Source: Gemmatimonadota bacterium (GTDB taxonomy: Bacteria; Gemmatimonadota; Gemmatimonadetes; Gemmatimonadales; Gemmatimonadaceae). Taken from it: a DNA stretch of 45,212 nucleotides. Under the pieces are notes generated by a model. It saw only the letters and a list, made by a program, of their open reading frames with translations, was not told the DNA's origin and made no database searches. Every line of letters starts with the position of its first letter. Position 1 is the first letter of the stretch. Positions 33,665 through 41,895 of the stretch are shown here, piece after piece. Location of the stretch: NCBI GenBank assembly GCA_023249305.1, contig JAHFCU010000015.1, forward strand, positions 1,162-46,373. The letters are read 5' to 3'. The position numbers were made by a program, and so were the translations under genes.

Positions 33665-33976
33665 TCAGCGGCGCCATGGCGGCGGATCGCCTTTTTTCCC
33701 TTCGATCTCGGGGTTCTGCCGGTAGAGCGTCACCGTCTTGCCGATCGTCTGGATCACTTCGGCCCCCACCGACTCGGCAATTTTCGCGGCCGCCGCTTTC
33801 GCCGTGACGTTCGCCGTGCGGTTGAGTGCCACCTTCACGAGCTCCCGCGTGCGCAGCGCGTCCTCCAGCGACTGCACCAGTGCCGACGTGATGCCGTCTT
33901 TGCCGACGTGCACCGTCGCCTGGAGCTGGTTGCACTCGGCGCGCAGCGCGGCGCGCATCTTGGCTGACATCGTCAT
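33665..33976 (-). CDS. yhbY: YhbY-family (CRM domain) ribosome assembly RNA-binding protein
   Basis: About 103 residues. The CRM fold is visible: MRAALRAECNQLQATVHVGKDG near the N-terminus (the VGKDGIT motif), LEDALRTRELVKVALN, then IAESVGAEVIQTIGKTVTLYRQ. CRM proteins of this type bind precursor rRNA of the large ribosomal subunit. GGAGC 4 bases before the ATG at 33976 fixes the start. A Gly/Lys/Pro-rich tail (EGKKGDPPPWRR) ends the protein. It shares the minus strand with the M23 lipoprotein gene only 10 bases upstream, so the two are probably one transcript. Confidence 0.9.
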   Translation of the reverse strand: MTMSAKMRAALRAECNQLQATVHVGKDGITSALVQSLEDALRTRELVKVALNRTANVTAKAAAAKIAESVGAEVIQTIGKTVTLYRQNPEIEGKKGDPPPWRR

Positions 33977-33986
33977 GATTGCTCCT

Positions 33987-34658
33987 TTACCGTCTCGGCG
34001 GGTCCGGCACCACGGCGGTGGACCGCGAGGTGCCGGCCGGCGCACCCAACTGCGTCAGGAATGGGCGCGGATCCACGGGCGGCCCGTTCCACCACTGCCG
34101 CACGTCCACCAACCGCATCACCTGAAAATGCAGATGCGGCGTGTTCTTCGGCGCGTTGCCCGTGGTGCCGACATAGCCGATCACTTCACCCTGAGCGATG
34201 AGCTTTCCCTCGTACAGCCCTTTGGCGTAGTGGTCGAGATGCGCGTAATAGAAGACGAACCGGCGTTCCGGGTCCGTCGCATAGATCGTGATCCCGCCGA
34301 GCGTGTTCTTCGTGAGGCGTAACACCGTGCCGCTGTCGGCCGACAGCACGGGCGTGCCGCGCGCAGCGAGAATGTCCAGCGCCTGATGCGTACGGGCGCC
34401 GCCATCGCGGTCTTGCCAGTACGTGTCGGCCACCTTCTCCGGCCGCACGCCGTCCACCGGCACCATCAGCGAGCGCGCTCGCAGGTACTCCTCGTCGCTG
34501 AACGCGAGAGGCGCCGCGGGCGGCGGAGACTCGGCCGGCGGTTCGGGAAGCTCCGACTCGTGAACGCGCACGGGTGTAATCGGCCCGAGCGGCCGAATAG
34601 CCGGGCTACACGCGGCCGTCGCGACGGCCAGCGCAGGAAGGAGATGGAGCCACCGCAT
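33987..34658 (-). CDS. M23 (LytM) family peptidase lipoprotein
   Basis: Lipoprotein signal MRWLHLLPALAVATAAC from the ATG at 34658, then a Pro-rich linker. The LytM domain has HQALD (HxxxD, metal ligands) and TPHLHFQ (HxH) with typical strands (IYATDPERRFVFYYAHLDHY). LytM proteins cut peptidoglycan cross-bridges, or, when degenerate, activate amidases. All expected zinc ligands are present, so activity is plausible. It ends 10 bases before yhbY on the same strand. Confidence 0.88.
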   Translation of the reverse strand: MRWLHLLPALAVATAACSPAIRPLGPITPVRVHESELPEPPAESPPPAAPLAFSDEEYLRARSLMVPVDGVRPEKVADTYWQDRDGGARTHQALDILAARGTPVLSADSGTVLRLTKNTLGGITIYATDPERRFVFYYAHLDHYAKGLYEGKLIAQGEVIGYVGTTGNAPKNTPHLHFQVMRLVDVRQWWNGPPVDPRPFLTQLGAPAGTSRSTAVVPDPPRR

Positions 34659-34735
34659 GACAATTGACTTACGAATACTCGCGCCCGGCGTCACGTCTCG
34701 GCGACCCGGCTGGTCGCCGCCCTCTCCGAGGGATC

Positions 34736-34764
34736 TTGCGTTCCACTATATGCCAATGTAGTAT
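34736..34764 (+). promoter_or_regulatory. Candidate sigma-70-type promoter, possibly leaderless
   Basis: TTGCGT at 34736-34741 and TAGTAT at 34759-34764, spaced 17 bases, in a locally AT-rich stretch. The ATG follows only 9 bases after the -10, so the mRNA would have almost no leader and no Shine-Dalgarno is visible. Inference from sequence only. Confidence 0.5.
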
Positions 34765-34773
34765 TATAGCCAT

Positions 34774-35334
34774 ATGAAGACCCCACACGACTACTTCCTG
34801 GCCGGCGCCGCGTTTGCAGAAATGGCCGCCGCCGCCCCCGAATACGGCGTACTCCTCAACGCGCAGCGCGCCCGCGCGGTTGTCCCTACCGACCTGCTCG
34901 AGCGCGTTGAGGCACTGGCCGGGCGGTGGCACCTCCTCGTGATTTCCGAGGACTGGTGCATCGACTCGCAGAGCGTAGTCCCGGTCGCCGCCGCCCTCGC
35001 CGACGCGGCGTCGAACCTCGATCTGCGCACAGTCAGCCGCGATGCTGAGCCGGAACTGATGGATGCGCACCTGACCAACGGCACGGCGCGTTCCATTCCG
35101 GTTGTCATCGTCCTCGACGCCGATTTCCAGGAACGCGGCTGGTGGGGCTCGCGGCCGCAGCCGCTCAAGGAGCGCGTCGCCGCCGAGTGGAAGCAACTCG
35201 AGAAGCCCGAGCGCAACAAGGAAATCCGCCGCTGGTACGCGATGGACAAGGGCCGTACCACCTTGGAAGAGATCGTGGCACTCCTCGAGCGCGTAGCGAC
35301 CGCTCAGCCGGCGAGTGTCACCGCCGGCGTGTAG
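34774..35334 (+). CDS. Thioredoxin-family protein with CxxS-type motif
   Basis: 186 residues with a thioredoxin-like fold: LLVISEDWCIDSQSVVP is the active-site region, in which WCxDS gives a single Cys followed by Ser two residues later (CxxS), and SIPVVIVLD the cis-Pro region. A monothiol version would not be a normal disulfide reductase; it may bind or isomerise thiols. No signal peptide. It overlaps the convergent gene at 35304 by 31 bases. ATG right after a strong -10 suggests leaderless translation. Confidence 0.85.
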   Translation: MKTPHDYFLAGAAFAEMAAAAPEYGVLLNAQRARAVVPTDLLERVEALAGRWHLLVISEDWCIDSQSVVPVAAALADAASNLDLRTVSRDAEPELMDAHLTNGTARSIPVVIVLDADFQERGWWGSRPQPLKERVAAEWKQLEKPERNKEIRRWYAMDKGRTTLEEIVALLERVATAQPASVTAGV

Positions 35335-36203
35335 ACGAACACCCGGTCGCGCGCGCGACCGGTGATTTCCCTCAGCAACCGGGCGCCGACGAGACGCTCC
35401 ACCGCGGCGCCCGCGGTCGGCGCCGTTAGGTCGAGTGCGCTCGCGACTGCTGCCACAGTCACGGCAGGTCGCTTGGCCAGCAGGCCCACGAGCGCCTGCG
35501 CCGAAGCGCCGCCGCGGCCGAACTCACTGCACCGCGCGGCGGCCTGCGCGCACTCCTCACGATACGTCATCACCCGTCGACGCATGACACGCGCTTCGCG
35601 CGCTACCATGTGCAGTGCCGATGCCTGAGTGTCGGCGCACCCCGCGGTCACGAATACTCCTGTCGTCAGGCCGCTAGCCAATGGGGCGACGGCGCGCGCG
35701 ATCGAGGCGGGAATGCTGCGCAGCTGACCGCCGGTTCCCGACGAGAGCTCCGCGCAGAGGAGCAGCGGCGGCCACACCTCCATCTCGGCGATGCGCAGCG
35801 TTTCGTCGAACGCATCGGGCAACTCGCCGAGAGCGACGTCGGCAGTGTGCAGTGCTTCCTCAAGCAGGCCGAGCGTGAGCGGTCGCCCTGCACACATCAT
35901 GTCTGCGGCGGCATCGAGCGCGAGCGCGGTGCCGCGGAGGTGCGGGTCGTCCGTGATGAACTCGCGGGACGTCGGCGCATACCACCACCCCAGCAGCGCG
36001 GCGAATCCAGCATCGCCATCGGGCGAATCGTCGGTGCGGGCGCTGCCCAATGGCCGATCATTCGCGGCAACGATAGCTTGAGCGCTGCGTAGCATCAGGA
36101 GCGTCGCGAACCCGGGCGCGGCTGACGCGACCTGCTCATCAAGCCGAGCGAGTGCGTCAACGGCGTCTTCCGTTGCCCGAAGCACGCCAGCGTCCAGATT
36201 CAG
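35304..36203 (-). CDS. Fic-like winged-helix protein lacking the Fic catalytic motif
   Basis: The C-terminal ~60 residues (SALDLTAPTAGAAVERL, LLREITGRARDRVFVYTP) match the winged-helix end of Fic-family proteins. The N-terminal ALARLDEQ region is weakly like their N-terminus. The HPFxxGNGR catalytic loop is not found, so the protein is either a degenerate Fic or an unrelated helix-turn-helix regulator. Start: the only strong Shine-Dalgarno (AAGGAG at 36209-36214) precedes a CTG at 36203; the first in-frame GTG is at 36185. Overlaps the convergent thioredoxin-like gene by 31 bases. Confidence 0.6.
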   Translation of the reverse strand: MNLDAGVLRATEDAVDALARLDEQVASAAPGFATLLMLRSAQAIVAANDRPLGSARTDDSPDGDAGFAALLGWWYAPTSREFITDDPHLRGTALALDAAADMMCAGRPLTLGLLEEALHTADVALGELPDAFDETLRIAEMEVWPPLLLCAELSSGTGGQLRSIPASIARAVAPLASGLTTGVFVTAGCADTQASALHMVAREARVMRRRVMTYREECAQAAARCSEFGRGGASAQALVGLLAKRPAVTVAAVASALDLTAPTAGAAVERLVGARLLREITGRARDRVFVYTPAVTLAG

Positions 36204-36293
36204 TCCATCTCCTTCTATATTGTTTTAGTAGTTTATCTTTTCTTTTCTGAAAACACCAGCCCGAGCACCCAGAGAGACTACCGGACATTATTA

Positions 36294-37277
36294 ATGTTTA
36301 CAGCGATATTTTTATCTTTCTCTCTTCAAGCCCAGGCGCCCCAGCAACCGGCGGTTGTGGACACCGCGGTCGCCCGCCATATCGCCGCGGTGTCCTCCTA
36401 CACGCCGCATCGCGTTTACAAGTCCAAGAAGAAGTCGTTCACCGATTTCGAAGCCATGCTGGCCGAAGTCGTCAAGAGCGATGTCGTATTTCTCGGCGAA
36501 CAGCACGACGACCCGGGCACGCATCGACTTGAACGGGCCGCCCTCGAGGGCATCGGTCGCCGTCGTGCGCAGGTCGTGCTCTCACTTGAGATGTTCGAAC
36601 GGGACGCCCAGGCAAAGCTCGACGAGTACGTTGCCGGCAAGACCGACGAGGCTGATTTCCTCAAGAACTCGCGTCCGTGGCCGAAGTACACGACCGATTA
36701 TCGTCCCTTAGTGGAACTCGCCAAGGCGAAAGGATGGCCGGTCATCGCGAGTAACGTGCCGCGCCGCCTCGCATCCGTCGTGAGCCGCAAGGGCTTGGTG
36801 GGTGTTGATTCACTCTCATCCGCTGACCGCGGGTTCGTGGCCGCGCAGCTTGAGTGTCCGCACGACAGGTATTTCGAACGCTTCAAGGAGTCCATGGGCG
36901 ACATGAGCGGCCATGGACAAAAGATCTCGGCGGAGGAGGCGGCGGCGATGGTCAGCCGCTTCTACGATGCCCAGTGCGTCAAGGACGAAACGATGGCGGA
37001 GGCCATCGCGGATGCGCGCACCAAGTGGCCCGATGCGCTCGTCGTGCATGTGACCGGCGCGTTCCACACGGATTTCGCGCAGGGGACCGCCGAGCGTGCC
37101 ACCCGCCGGCTTCCTGGCGCGCGAATCGCCGTAGCCAGTTTCGTGCCTTCCGAAGATCTCGACACGGCCGACGGCAAGAAGATCCGCAAGCAGGGCGACT
37201 TCATCATATTCACGCTCAAGCCGCCCACACCGCCGAAGTCGGCGCCAGCCGCCGTGCCAGCGACCCCGCCGCGCTAG
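36294..37277 (+). CDS. ChaN family (haem-binding-uptake/Tiki) protein
   Basis: A ChaN/Tiki domain: VVFLGEQHDDPGTHRLE with the conserved E and H, VVLSLEMFERD, FYDAQCVKDETMAEAI, then VVHVTGAFHTDF near the end. Members bind haem-type iron or act as metal-dependent peptidases. Short N-terminal signal-like stretch (MFTAIFLSFSLQAQA) suggests export. 327 residues, with a Pro/Ala/Lys-rich tail. Its stop overlaps the convergent stop at 37274 by three bases. The spacer to the gene at 35304 is strikingly AT-rich. Confidence 0.87.
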   Translation: MFTAIFLSFSLQAQAPQQPAVVDTAVARHIAAVSSYTPHRVYKSKKKSFTDFEAMLAEVVKSDVVFLGEQHDDPGTHRLERAALEGIGRRRAQVVLSLEMFERDAQAKLDEYVAGKTDEADFLKNSRPWPKYTTDYRPLVELAKAKGWPVIASNVPRRLASVVSRKGLVGVDSLSSADRGFVAAQLECPHDRYFERFKESMGDMSGHGQKISAEEAAAMVSRFYDAQCVKDETMAEAIADARTKWPDALVVHVTGAFHTDFAQGTAERATRRLPGARIAVASFVPSEDLDTADGKKIRKQGDFIIFTLKPPTPPKSAPAAVPATPPR

Positions 37278-38467
37278 AACACTTCCCAAGCAAAGCCCGC
37301 CGCCAGCCGCTCCGCGCGCTTCTTCATCAGGTCCACCCGCAGGATCGCCGTTCCGCCGGCACGTTGAGTCGTGCCCTTGACCGCCAAATCGTCCACACCG
37401 TCGCCGTCGGCATCGAACGCGGTGAGCAGGTCGTGTGCGCGAAAGCGAAGATCGTCCACCTTCAGCATCGTGACTGCGCCATCGGGGGCGATCAGCACGA
37501 GTCGCTCGCGCACCCACTCGGCGTCGCCCGCCCGCACGCTGACGACGAGGGCGCGGCGCGCGGCTCCAAAACACCCGCGTACCTGGCTCCACGTGCTCTT
37601 CGTGCGCCGCTGCAGTCGTTCGTACGGCGGATGCTCGACGCGCAGCTCAGCGTCAAGGGAATCGCGCACCGCCGTGGCGCGCGCGTCGTATGCGCTGTCG
37701 GCTGCCTTGCGTGCCACGGCCTGTGCCTTGCGCTCCGCGGGCTTGAGCGCGGCCAGCGCCGCACGCGCGGCGCTGTCGGGATCTATGCGCAGTTCGCACG
37801 CCGTGGCCGCAGGCGCTGCCGCGCTGTCGGCGCGAATGGCAATCGCGGCTAGACCGCCGCTGATGCGCGCCGCGTTGTCGAGCTCCGCTGAGCCGAAGAC
37901 GCGCATGACGATGCGCCCGTTGTACACAGCGAATGAGTCGGCGTGTACGTCCTCCGCCCCCTTTCCCCATGCCAAACGGAAGACCGAACGCGGCGCGACC
38001 GGAGTGAGCACGGTGGCTGCCTCGCGGAAGGCACGCGCTTTCGCACTGTCCTTGCGCACATCAAGATCCATGCGTCCCACATCGAGCAGCCATTGCTTGT
38101 TGCGCACGGCCACGACGAATGACCGCTGTTCCGTGGGCGCGAAGACAAGATACGGCGCGATGGAGTCTGCCGCGGGCGAGAGTCGGCGCGCCGTCGCTGT
38201 GTCGCGCACGGCGGCCATCGTCGCCGCGGAATCGGCGGAGCGCCGCGCGGCGCTGTCCGCGGCGGATTGCGCGGCGGCCGGCGCTGGGAGCGTACCTGAA
38301 CCTGACGCGGTACGTGAACTCTCCGTGCGATCGCATGCGGCCAGCACAAGCGCAAACACCACCAAGAGCACCGCGGTGGACGCCGACGGTGCGAGCAGGG
38401 TCGCCTGCGACACCCGGTGGCGAGCGGGCGCGCAATCGGTCAGCTTGTTGAGGAATCGCCGGGTCAC
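37274..38467 (-). CDS. Putative lipoprotein with EF-hand-like calcium site
   Basis: The N-terminal region has a lipobox (LVVFALVLAAC), then an Ala/Ser/Asp-rich linker (SAADSAARRSADSAATMAAV). A mixed domain includes TFDADGDGVDDLAV-type sequence near the end, an EF-hand or FG-GAP-like calcium loop. GTG at 38467 was chosen; GTG at 38413 is possible and puts the signal peptide closer to the start. Not a recognised family. It is divergent from the FAD subunit gene (38516), with under 50 bases between. Confidence 0.68.
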   Translation of the reverse strand: MTRRFLNKLTDCAPARHRVSQATLLAPSASTAVLLVVFALVLAACDRTESSRTASGSGTLPAPAAAQSAADSAARRSADSAATMAAVRDTATARRLSPAADSIAPYLVFAPTEQRSFVVAVRNKQWLLDVGRMDLDVRKDSAKARAFREAATVLTPVAPRSVFRLAWGKGAEDVHADSFAVYNGRIVMRVFGSAELDNAARISGGLAAIAIRADSAAAPAATACELRIDPDSAARAALAALKPAERKAQAVARKAADSAYDARATAVRDSLDAELRVEHPPYERLQRRTKSTWSQVRGCFGAARRALVVSVRAGDAEWVRERLVLIAPDGAVTMLKVDDLRFRAHDLLTAFDADGDGVDDLAVKGTTQRAGGTAILRVDLMKKRAERLAAGFAWEVF

Positions 38468-38515
38468 GGTCGTTGAAGATACGCCCGGCACGGCTCCTCC
38501 CAACACCCTGCGGCG

Positions 38516-39481
38516 ATGTACCCGTTCACCTACCATCGGGCTGAGAGCGCCACCGACGCCGTGCGCGCACTGAACGCGCCGTCCGCGGCAGCGCTGGGGG
38601 GCGGCACTGACCTGTTGGTGGCGATGAAGGAGGAGATTGCGCGCCCCGATGTGTTAGTGGACCTGCGGCGCCTACCCGGCGCACGCGACATTGCGCTCCA
38701 CAACGACGGTTCGGCGCGAATTGGATGCGCGGTACGGCTCTCCGAACTCGCCGCCCACGCCGGCATCGCCGATCGCTTCGCGGCGCTCGCGCAGGCCGCC
38801 GCGGCGGTGGGCACGCCACAGCTGCGCACCATGGGGACCATCGGCGGCAACCTCGCGCAGCGCCCGCGCTGCTGGTACTTCCGCAGCGGATTGCCGTGCT
38901 TCAAGAACGGCGGCACCGATTGCCTCGCGGAACGCGGCGAAAACCACTACCACGCACTCTTCACCGACGGGACGTGCCATGCGGTGCATCCGAGCGATCC
39001 GCTCGTGGCGCTCACGGTGCTCGAAGCGACCGTCGAGATTACTGGCTTGGCCGGTGCGCGCATCCTTTCGCTTGACGCGTTGTTTAGCCGCGCCGCACAC
39101 GATGCGCGCAGCGAACTGACATTGGCGCCCGGCGATTACATCAGCGCCGTCCTGCTGCCCGCGTCCGCCGGTGGCGGTGAGCAGTTCTACGAGAAGCTGA
39201 TGCAACGCGGCGCCTGGGACTTTGCCACCGTCTCGCTCGCCGCGCATCGCCGTACCGATGGCGCCGTGCGCATTGCCCTCGGCGGCGTGTCGCTTGGACC
39301 GTGCCGCGTGAACTCGTCGGTCGAGGAAGACGTCGCGACCGGCGGCCTCGACGACGACAGCATTGACGCGCTCGCGGAACGGGTGATGTACGACGCGCGG
39401 CCGCTCGATCACAACGGCTACAAGGTGTGGCAGGCGCAGGCGCTGCTCCGGCGCGCGATGCGCCGCCTCGATCCACGATGA
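38516..39481 (+). CDS. FAD-binding subunit of xanthine-dehydrogenase-family enzyme with [4Fe-4S]-type Cys insert (PaoB-like)
   Basis: FAD-binding domain of the CoxM/XdhB type: GGGTDLLVAMKE and TMGTIGGNLAQ hold the two flavin phosphate loops. Between them and the C-terminal domain sits a Cys-rich insert with C119, C128, C136 and C154 (RCWYFRSGLPC, GGTDC, DGTCHAVHPSD). The same insert in E. coli PaoB binds an extra [4Fe-4S] cluster, so one is expected here. 321 residues. It should complete the enzyme whose other subunits are at 24092 and 24553, 12 kb away. The next gene, MocA-like, is 25 bases downstream. Confidence 0.85.
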   Translation: MYPFTYHRAESATDAVRALNAPSAAALGGGTDLLVAMKEEIARPDVLVDLRRLPGARDIALHNDGSARIGCAVRLSELAAHAGIADRFAALAQAAAAVGTPQLRTMGTIGGNLAQRPRCWYFRSGLPCFKNGGTDCLAERGENHYHALFTDGTCHAVHPSDPLVALTVLEATVEITGLAGARILSLDALFSRAAHDARSELTLAPGDYISAVLLPASAGGGEQFYEKLMQRGAWDFATVSLAAHRRTDGAVRIALGGVSLGPCRVNSSVEEDVATGGLDDDSIDALAERVMYDARPLDHNGYKVWQAQALLRRAMRRLDPR

Positions 39482-39506
39482 GCGCCGAGCTGCGCCGTCT
39501 TCATCC

Positions 39507-40085
39507 ATGATGAGTGCCGCGAAGCAGCACCCGTTCGCGGCGATCGTACTCGCGGCTGGTGCCGGCGAGCGATTTGGCGAGCCGAAGGTGAATGCACGGC
39601 TACTGGACGGCCGGCGTTTCCTCGATGTCGTGACGGAGTTGTGTCTCACATGCGGTGCCGATCCGATCGTGGTGGTCGTGCCGCCCGGCGTTGATGTGCC
39701 GAGTCGCGTGTGTGCCGTCGTGAACCCGCGCGCGCGTGACGAGCAGGTCACGAGCCTGCGGTTGGGCCTCGCCCAGCTCGCCAACACGCAGGCGGCGGGC
39801 GTGTTGGTGTGGCCGGTGGATCATCCCTTCGTGGAGGCCACGAGTGCGATGGCTGTGGTGGATGCCGCGCGGCGCACCGGTGCGCCTATCGTGGTGCCAG
39901 TGCATGAAGAGAAGCGCGGCCATCCGGTCTGGTTTGCGCGGGAGACGTGGCGCGAACTGATGACCGTCGCCGACGGCGGTGCCCGCGCGGTCGTGCACGC
40001 CTATGGCGCGCGCGTGCGTGAGGTGGCCGTTGCCGACGCCGGCGTGCTTTGCGACATCGACACTCGCGACGACCTCACTGCGTAG
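39507..40085 (+). CDS. mocA: Nucleotidyltransferase, MocA-like molybdenum cofactor cytidylyltransferase
   Basis: 192 residues with the sugar-nucleotide/MobA-type fold: IVLAAGAGERFGEPK (nucleotide-binding LAAGxSxRxG-K pattern), VWPVDHPFVE (metal-binding Asp region) and RGHPVWFARE. MocA adds CMP to molybdopterin to form the cytosine-dinucleotide cofactor used by xanthine-dehydrogenase-family enzymes. Together with the FAD subunit just upstream it suits maturation of the molybdoenzyme. ATG at 39507; another Met follows immediately, so the exact start is uncertain by one codon. Followed by a remnant region. Confidence 0.82.
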   Translation: MMSAAKQHPFAAIVLAAGAGERFGEPKVNARLLDGRRFLDVVTELCLTCGADPIVVVVPPGVDVPSRVCAVVNPRARDEQVTSLRLGLAQLANTQAAGVLVWPVDHPFVEATSAMAVVDAARRTGAPIVVPVHEEKRGHPVWFARETWRELMTVADGGARAVVHAYGARVREVAVADAGVLCDIDTRDDLTA

Positions 40086-40118
40086 CACCCGCGGACGCAC
40101 GCTGCACGTCGCGTTACC

Positions 40119-40241
40119 TCACGAGGTATGTCGACGAAGCGGTCTTGCCGCCGCTGTGTAACCACGGCGCTTGATGTTGAACGCCAGGTTTTCTCCCATC
40201 ACCGCAAGGCCCACGAGTTCGAAGTCAGCCTTTGCGTTCAG
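40119..40241 (-). pseudogene. gnd: 6-phosphogluconate dehydrogenase N-terminal remnant
   Basis: On the minus strand a short frame encodes KADFELVGLAVMGENLAFN, the N-terminal nucleotide-binding signature of 6-phosphogluconate dehydrogenase (GxAVMGxNLxxN), then IKRRGYTAA. The similarity breaks off at about 40 residues and the frame stops at 40119. No ATG remains (CTG at 40241) and the other ~430 residues are missing. It lies directly after pdxB on the same strand. Confidence 0.8.
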
Positions 40242-40269
40242 ATGTTCACTGAGGCCGATAGGTGGATGA

Positions 40270-41397
40270 TCAGGCGGCGGGACTGAACCCCACTGCGGCG
40301 AGCTGGCCGCCGATGCCGCTTGGGACTTGGCTCTGCCGAAAAAAGTAGTTGTGGAATTCGCGGCGAATCGGGTACTCCGACCGCTGCCGTTCAAAGGCGT
40401 CCGGATTGGCTCGCAGCTGACAGTCGTCTGCCTCGATGTCGTAGGTTGCCCGCACCGCCGCGGTGATGACCTGTTGGGCCGTTGGTGCGGACCCGTCCAG
40501 CGGCAACATCGGGTCCGCGGGCACCGGGATGTTCGCCGGAAACCAGTTATCGAGCGGCAGTCTGAAGAACCGGCTTAGCGCCTGTACGCTCATCGCCGTG
40601 CCGTTCGCCTTGCCATCGGCGGAGTAGCCGGCAATATGAGGCGTGGCGATCGCCGTAAGCGCCAGCAGCTCGCGGTCAATGGCCGGCTCGCTCTCCCAGA
40701 CATCGAGCACACACGCCGCCAAGTCTCCTCGACGAAGCGCTTGCTTCAACGCGCCGCTCTCGACGACCTCTCCACGCGACGTGTTGATCAGGATCTGGCC
40801 GGGCTTGCACGCTGTCAGCAGGTCGTGACTGACCATGTGCAGCGTCTTGTCGACGCCATCCGTGTTCAGCGGCACGTGCAAGGTGACGATGTCTGCGGTT
40901 CTCACAAGTTCGGACAGAGGCGTGAAGGCACTGGATCCCTCGTGGCGTTCCCGCGGCGGATCATTCAGCAGCACCCGCATGCCCAGCGCGCCGCACAGGG
41001 CGGCGACCTTGGATCCGACGTTGCCAACACCAACGACGCCGATGGTCATCCCCGACAGATCCATCGCGCGCCGTTCTGCAAGGACGAGCAGCGCCGCTGC
41101 GACATACTGCCGCACGGATGACGAGTTGCATCCGGGCGCCGTGGTCCACGTGATGCCGTGCGCATCGCAGTACGCGGTGTCGATATGATCGAAGCCGATC
41201 GTGGCGGACGCGATGAACCGCACGGTGCTGTCGTGAAGCAGCGACTCATCGCACCGCGTTCGCGTGCGGATGATGAGCGCGCCCGCATCCCTGAGGTCGG
41301 CGGCGCAAATGGACCCGCCGCCGAGGTACTTCACCTCAGCGTACGGCTCGATCACACCGCGGAGAAAGGGAATGTCCCGATCAGCGATGACTTTCAT
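40270..41397 (-). CDS. pdxB: 4-phosphoerythronate dehydrogenase
   Basis: 375 residues, the length of PdxB. Signatures of the D-isomer-specific 2-hydroxyacid dehydrogenase fold: TIGVVGVGNVGSKVAAL (Rossmann nucleotide loop), LINTSRGEVVESGAL (catalytic Arg region), TPHIAGYSADGKANG (catalytic His region, PdxB-like GYS/T-x-x-GKA). A C-terminal dimerisation domain typical of PdxB follows. It oxidises 4-phospho-erythronate in the DXP-independent vitamin B6 pathway. ATG at 41397; no clear Shine-Dalgarno. Such genes are best known from gammaproteobacteria; other B6 genes are not in the window, so acquisition by transfer is possible. Confidence 0.8.
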   Translation of the reverse strand: MKVIADRDIPFLRGVIEPYAEVKYLGGGSICAADLRDAGALIIRTRTRCDESLLHDSTVRFIASATIGFDHIDTAYCDAHGITWTTAPGCNSSSVRQYVAAALLVLAERRAMDLSGMTIGVVGVGNVGSKVAALCGALGMRVLLNDPPRERHEGSSAFTPLSELVRTADIVTLHVPLNTDGVDKTLHMVSHDLLTACKPGQILINTSRGEVVESGALKQALRRGDLAACVLDVWESEPAIDRELLALTAIATPHIAGYSADGKANGTAMSVQALSRFFRLPLDNWFPANIPVPADPMLPLDGSAPTAQQVITAAVRATYDIEADDCQLRANPDAFERQRSEYPIRREFHNYFFRQSQVPSGIGGQLAAVGFSPAA

Positions 41398-41895
41398 CAG
41401 AATCGCACGGACTGCACGTCGACGTTGGATTCGCACTGGACCGTCGCTGGCGAGCGCACGCACCTGACTGACGATCGCCACGGTGGTATCGCCCGGGAAC
41501 GTCGTGACAAGCGCGCCAAGCGACGCACAATAGGGTCGGCATCGAAGAAACGATCGGGGTACGGAAGGAGGCGTCAGTCGAGGCGGCGCGGAGTACGGCA
41601 GAGTCGGACACGCTCATCGGGACTCGATGCGGACGCGTGGTTTGAGGATGGATCCGTCTGATCGGAGCCAGAGATTCGTCCTCCCAATTTCGCCCCGCAG
41701 ACGGCCGAAATGCCAGCCGACGACATCCCAGCGATGTAGGCCGGCACCGCAGCCGTCGTCGTTCAAACCCGTGCTGCATTCGGTGTGTCAAAACGTTGGT
41801 ACGCAGCGCACGTCGGGGATCTGCAGAAACCGGTGTCCGGCGCGCGCCGTAGTGCGCGCATAAGAAAGTAACTCCACGCCCAGGGAGCTCGCATA
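41398..41895. other. Spacer without a convincing gene
   Basis: The 498 bases between pdxB (minus) and the surface-repeat gene (plus) hold a W-rich minus-strand frame (about 41623-41795, GLHRWDVVGWHFGRLRG with a stop before the N-terminus) that might be a gene remnant. It has no start or family I recognise. Nothing else is evident. Confidence 0.35.

Noticed and set aside
36206-36208. ATG start for the gene at 35304 near the Shine-Dalgarno
   Set aside because: This ATG is out of frame and followed by a stop after one codon (ATG GAC TGA); only CTG and GTG are in frame.
37371-38573. Plus-strand open frame opposite the lipoprotein at 37274
   Set aside because: Ser/Arg/Ala-rich without motifs; the minus frame has a lipobox and calcium-loop sequence.
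41623-41795. W-rich minus-strand frame in the 41398-41895 spacer
   Set aside because: It has stops at both ends, no start and no recognised family; noted only as a possible remnant.
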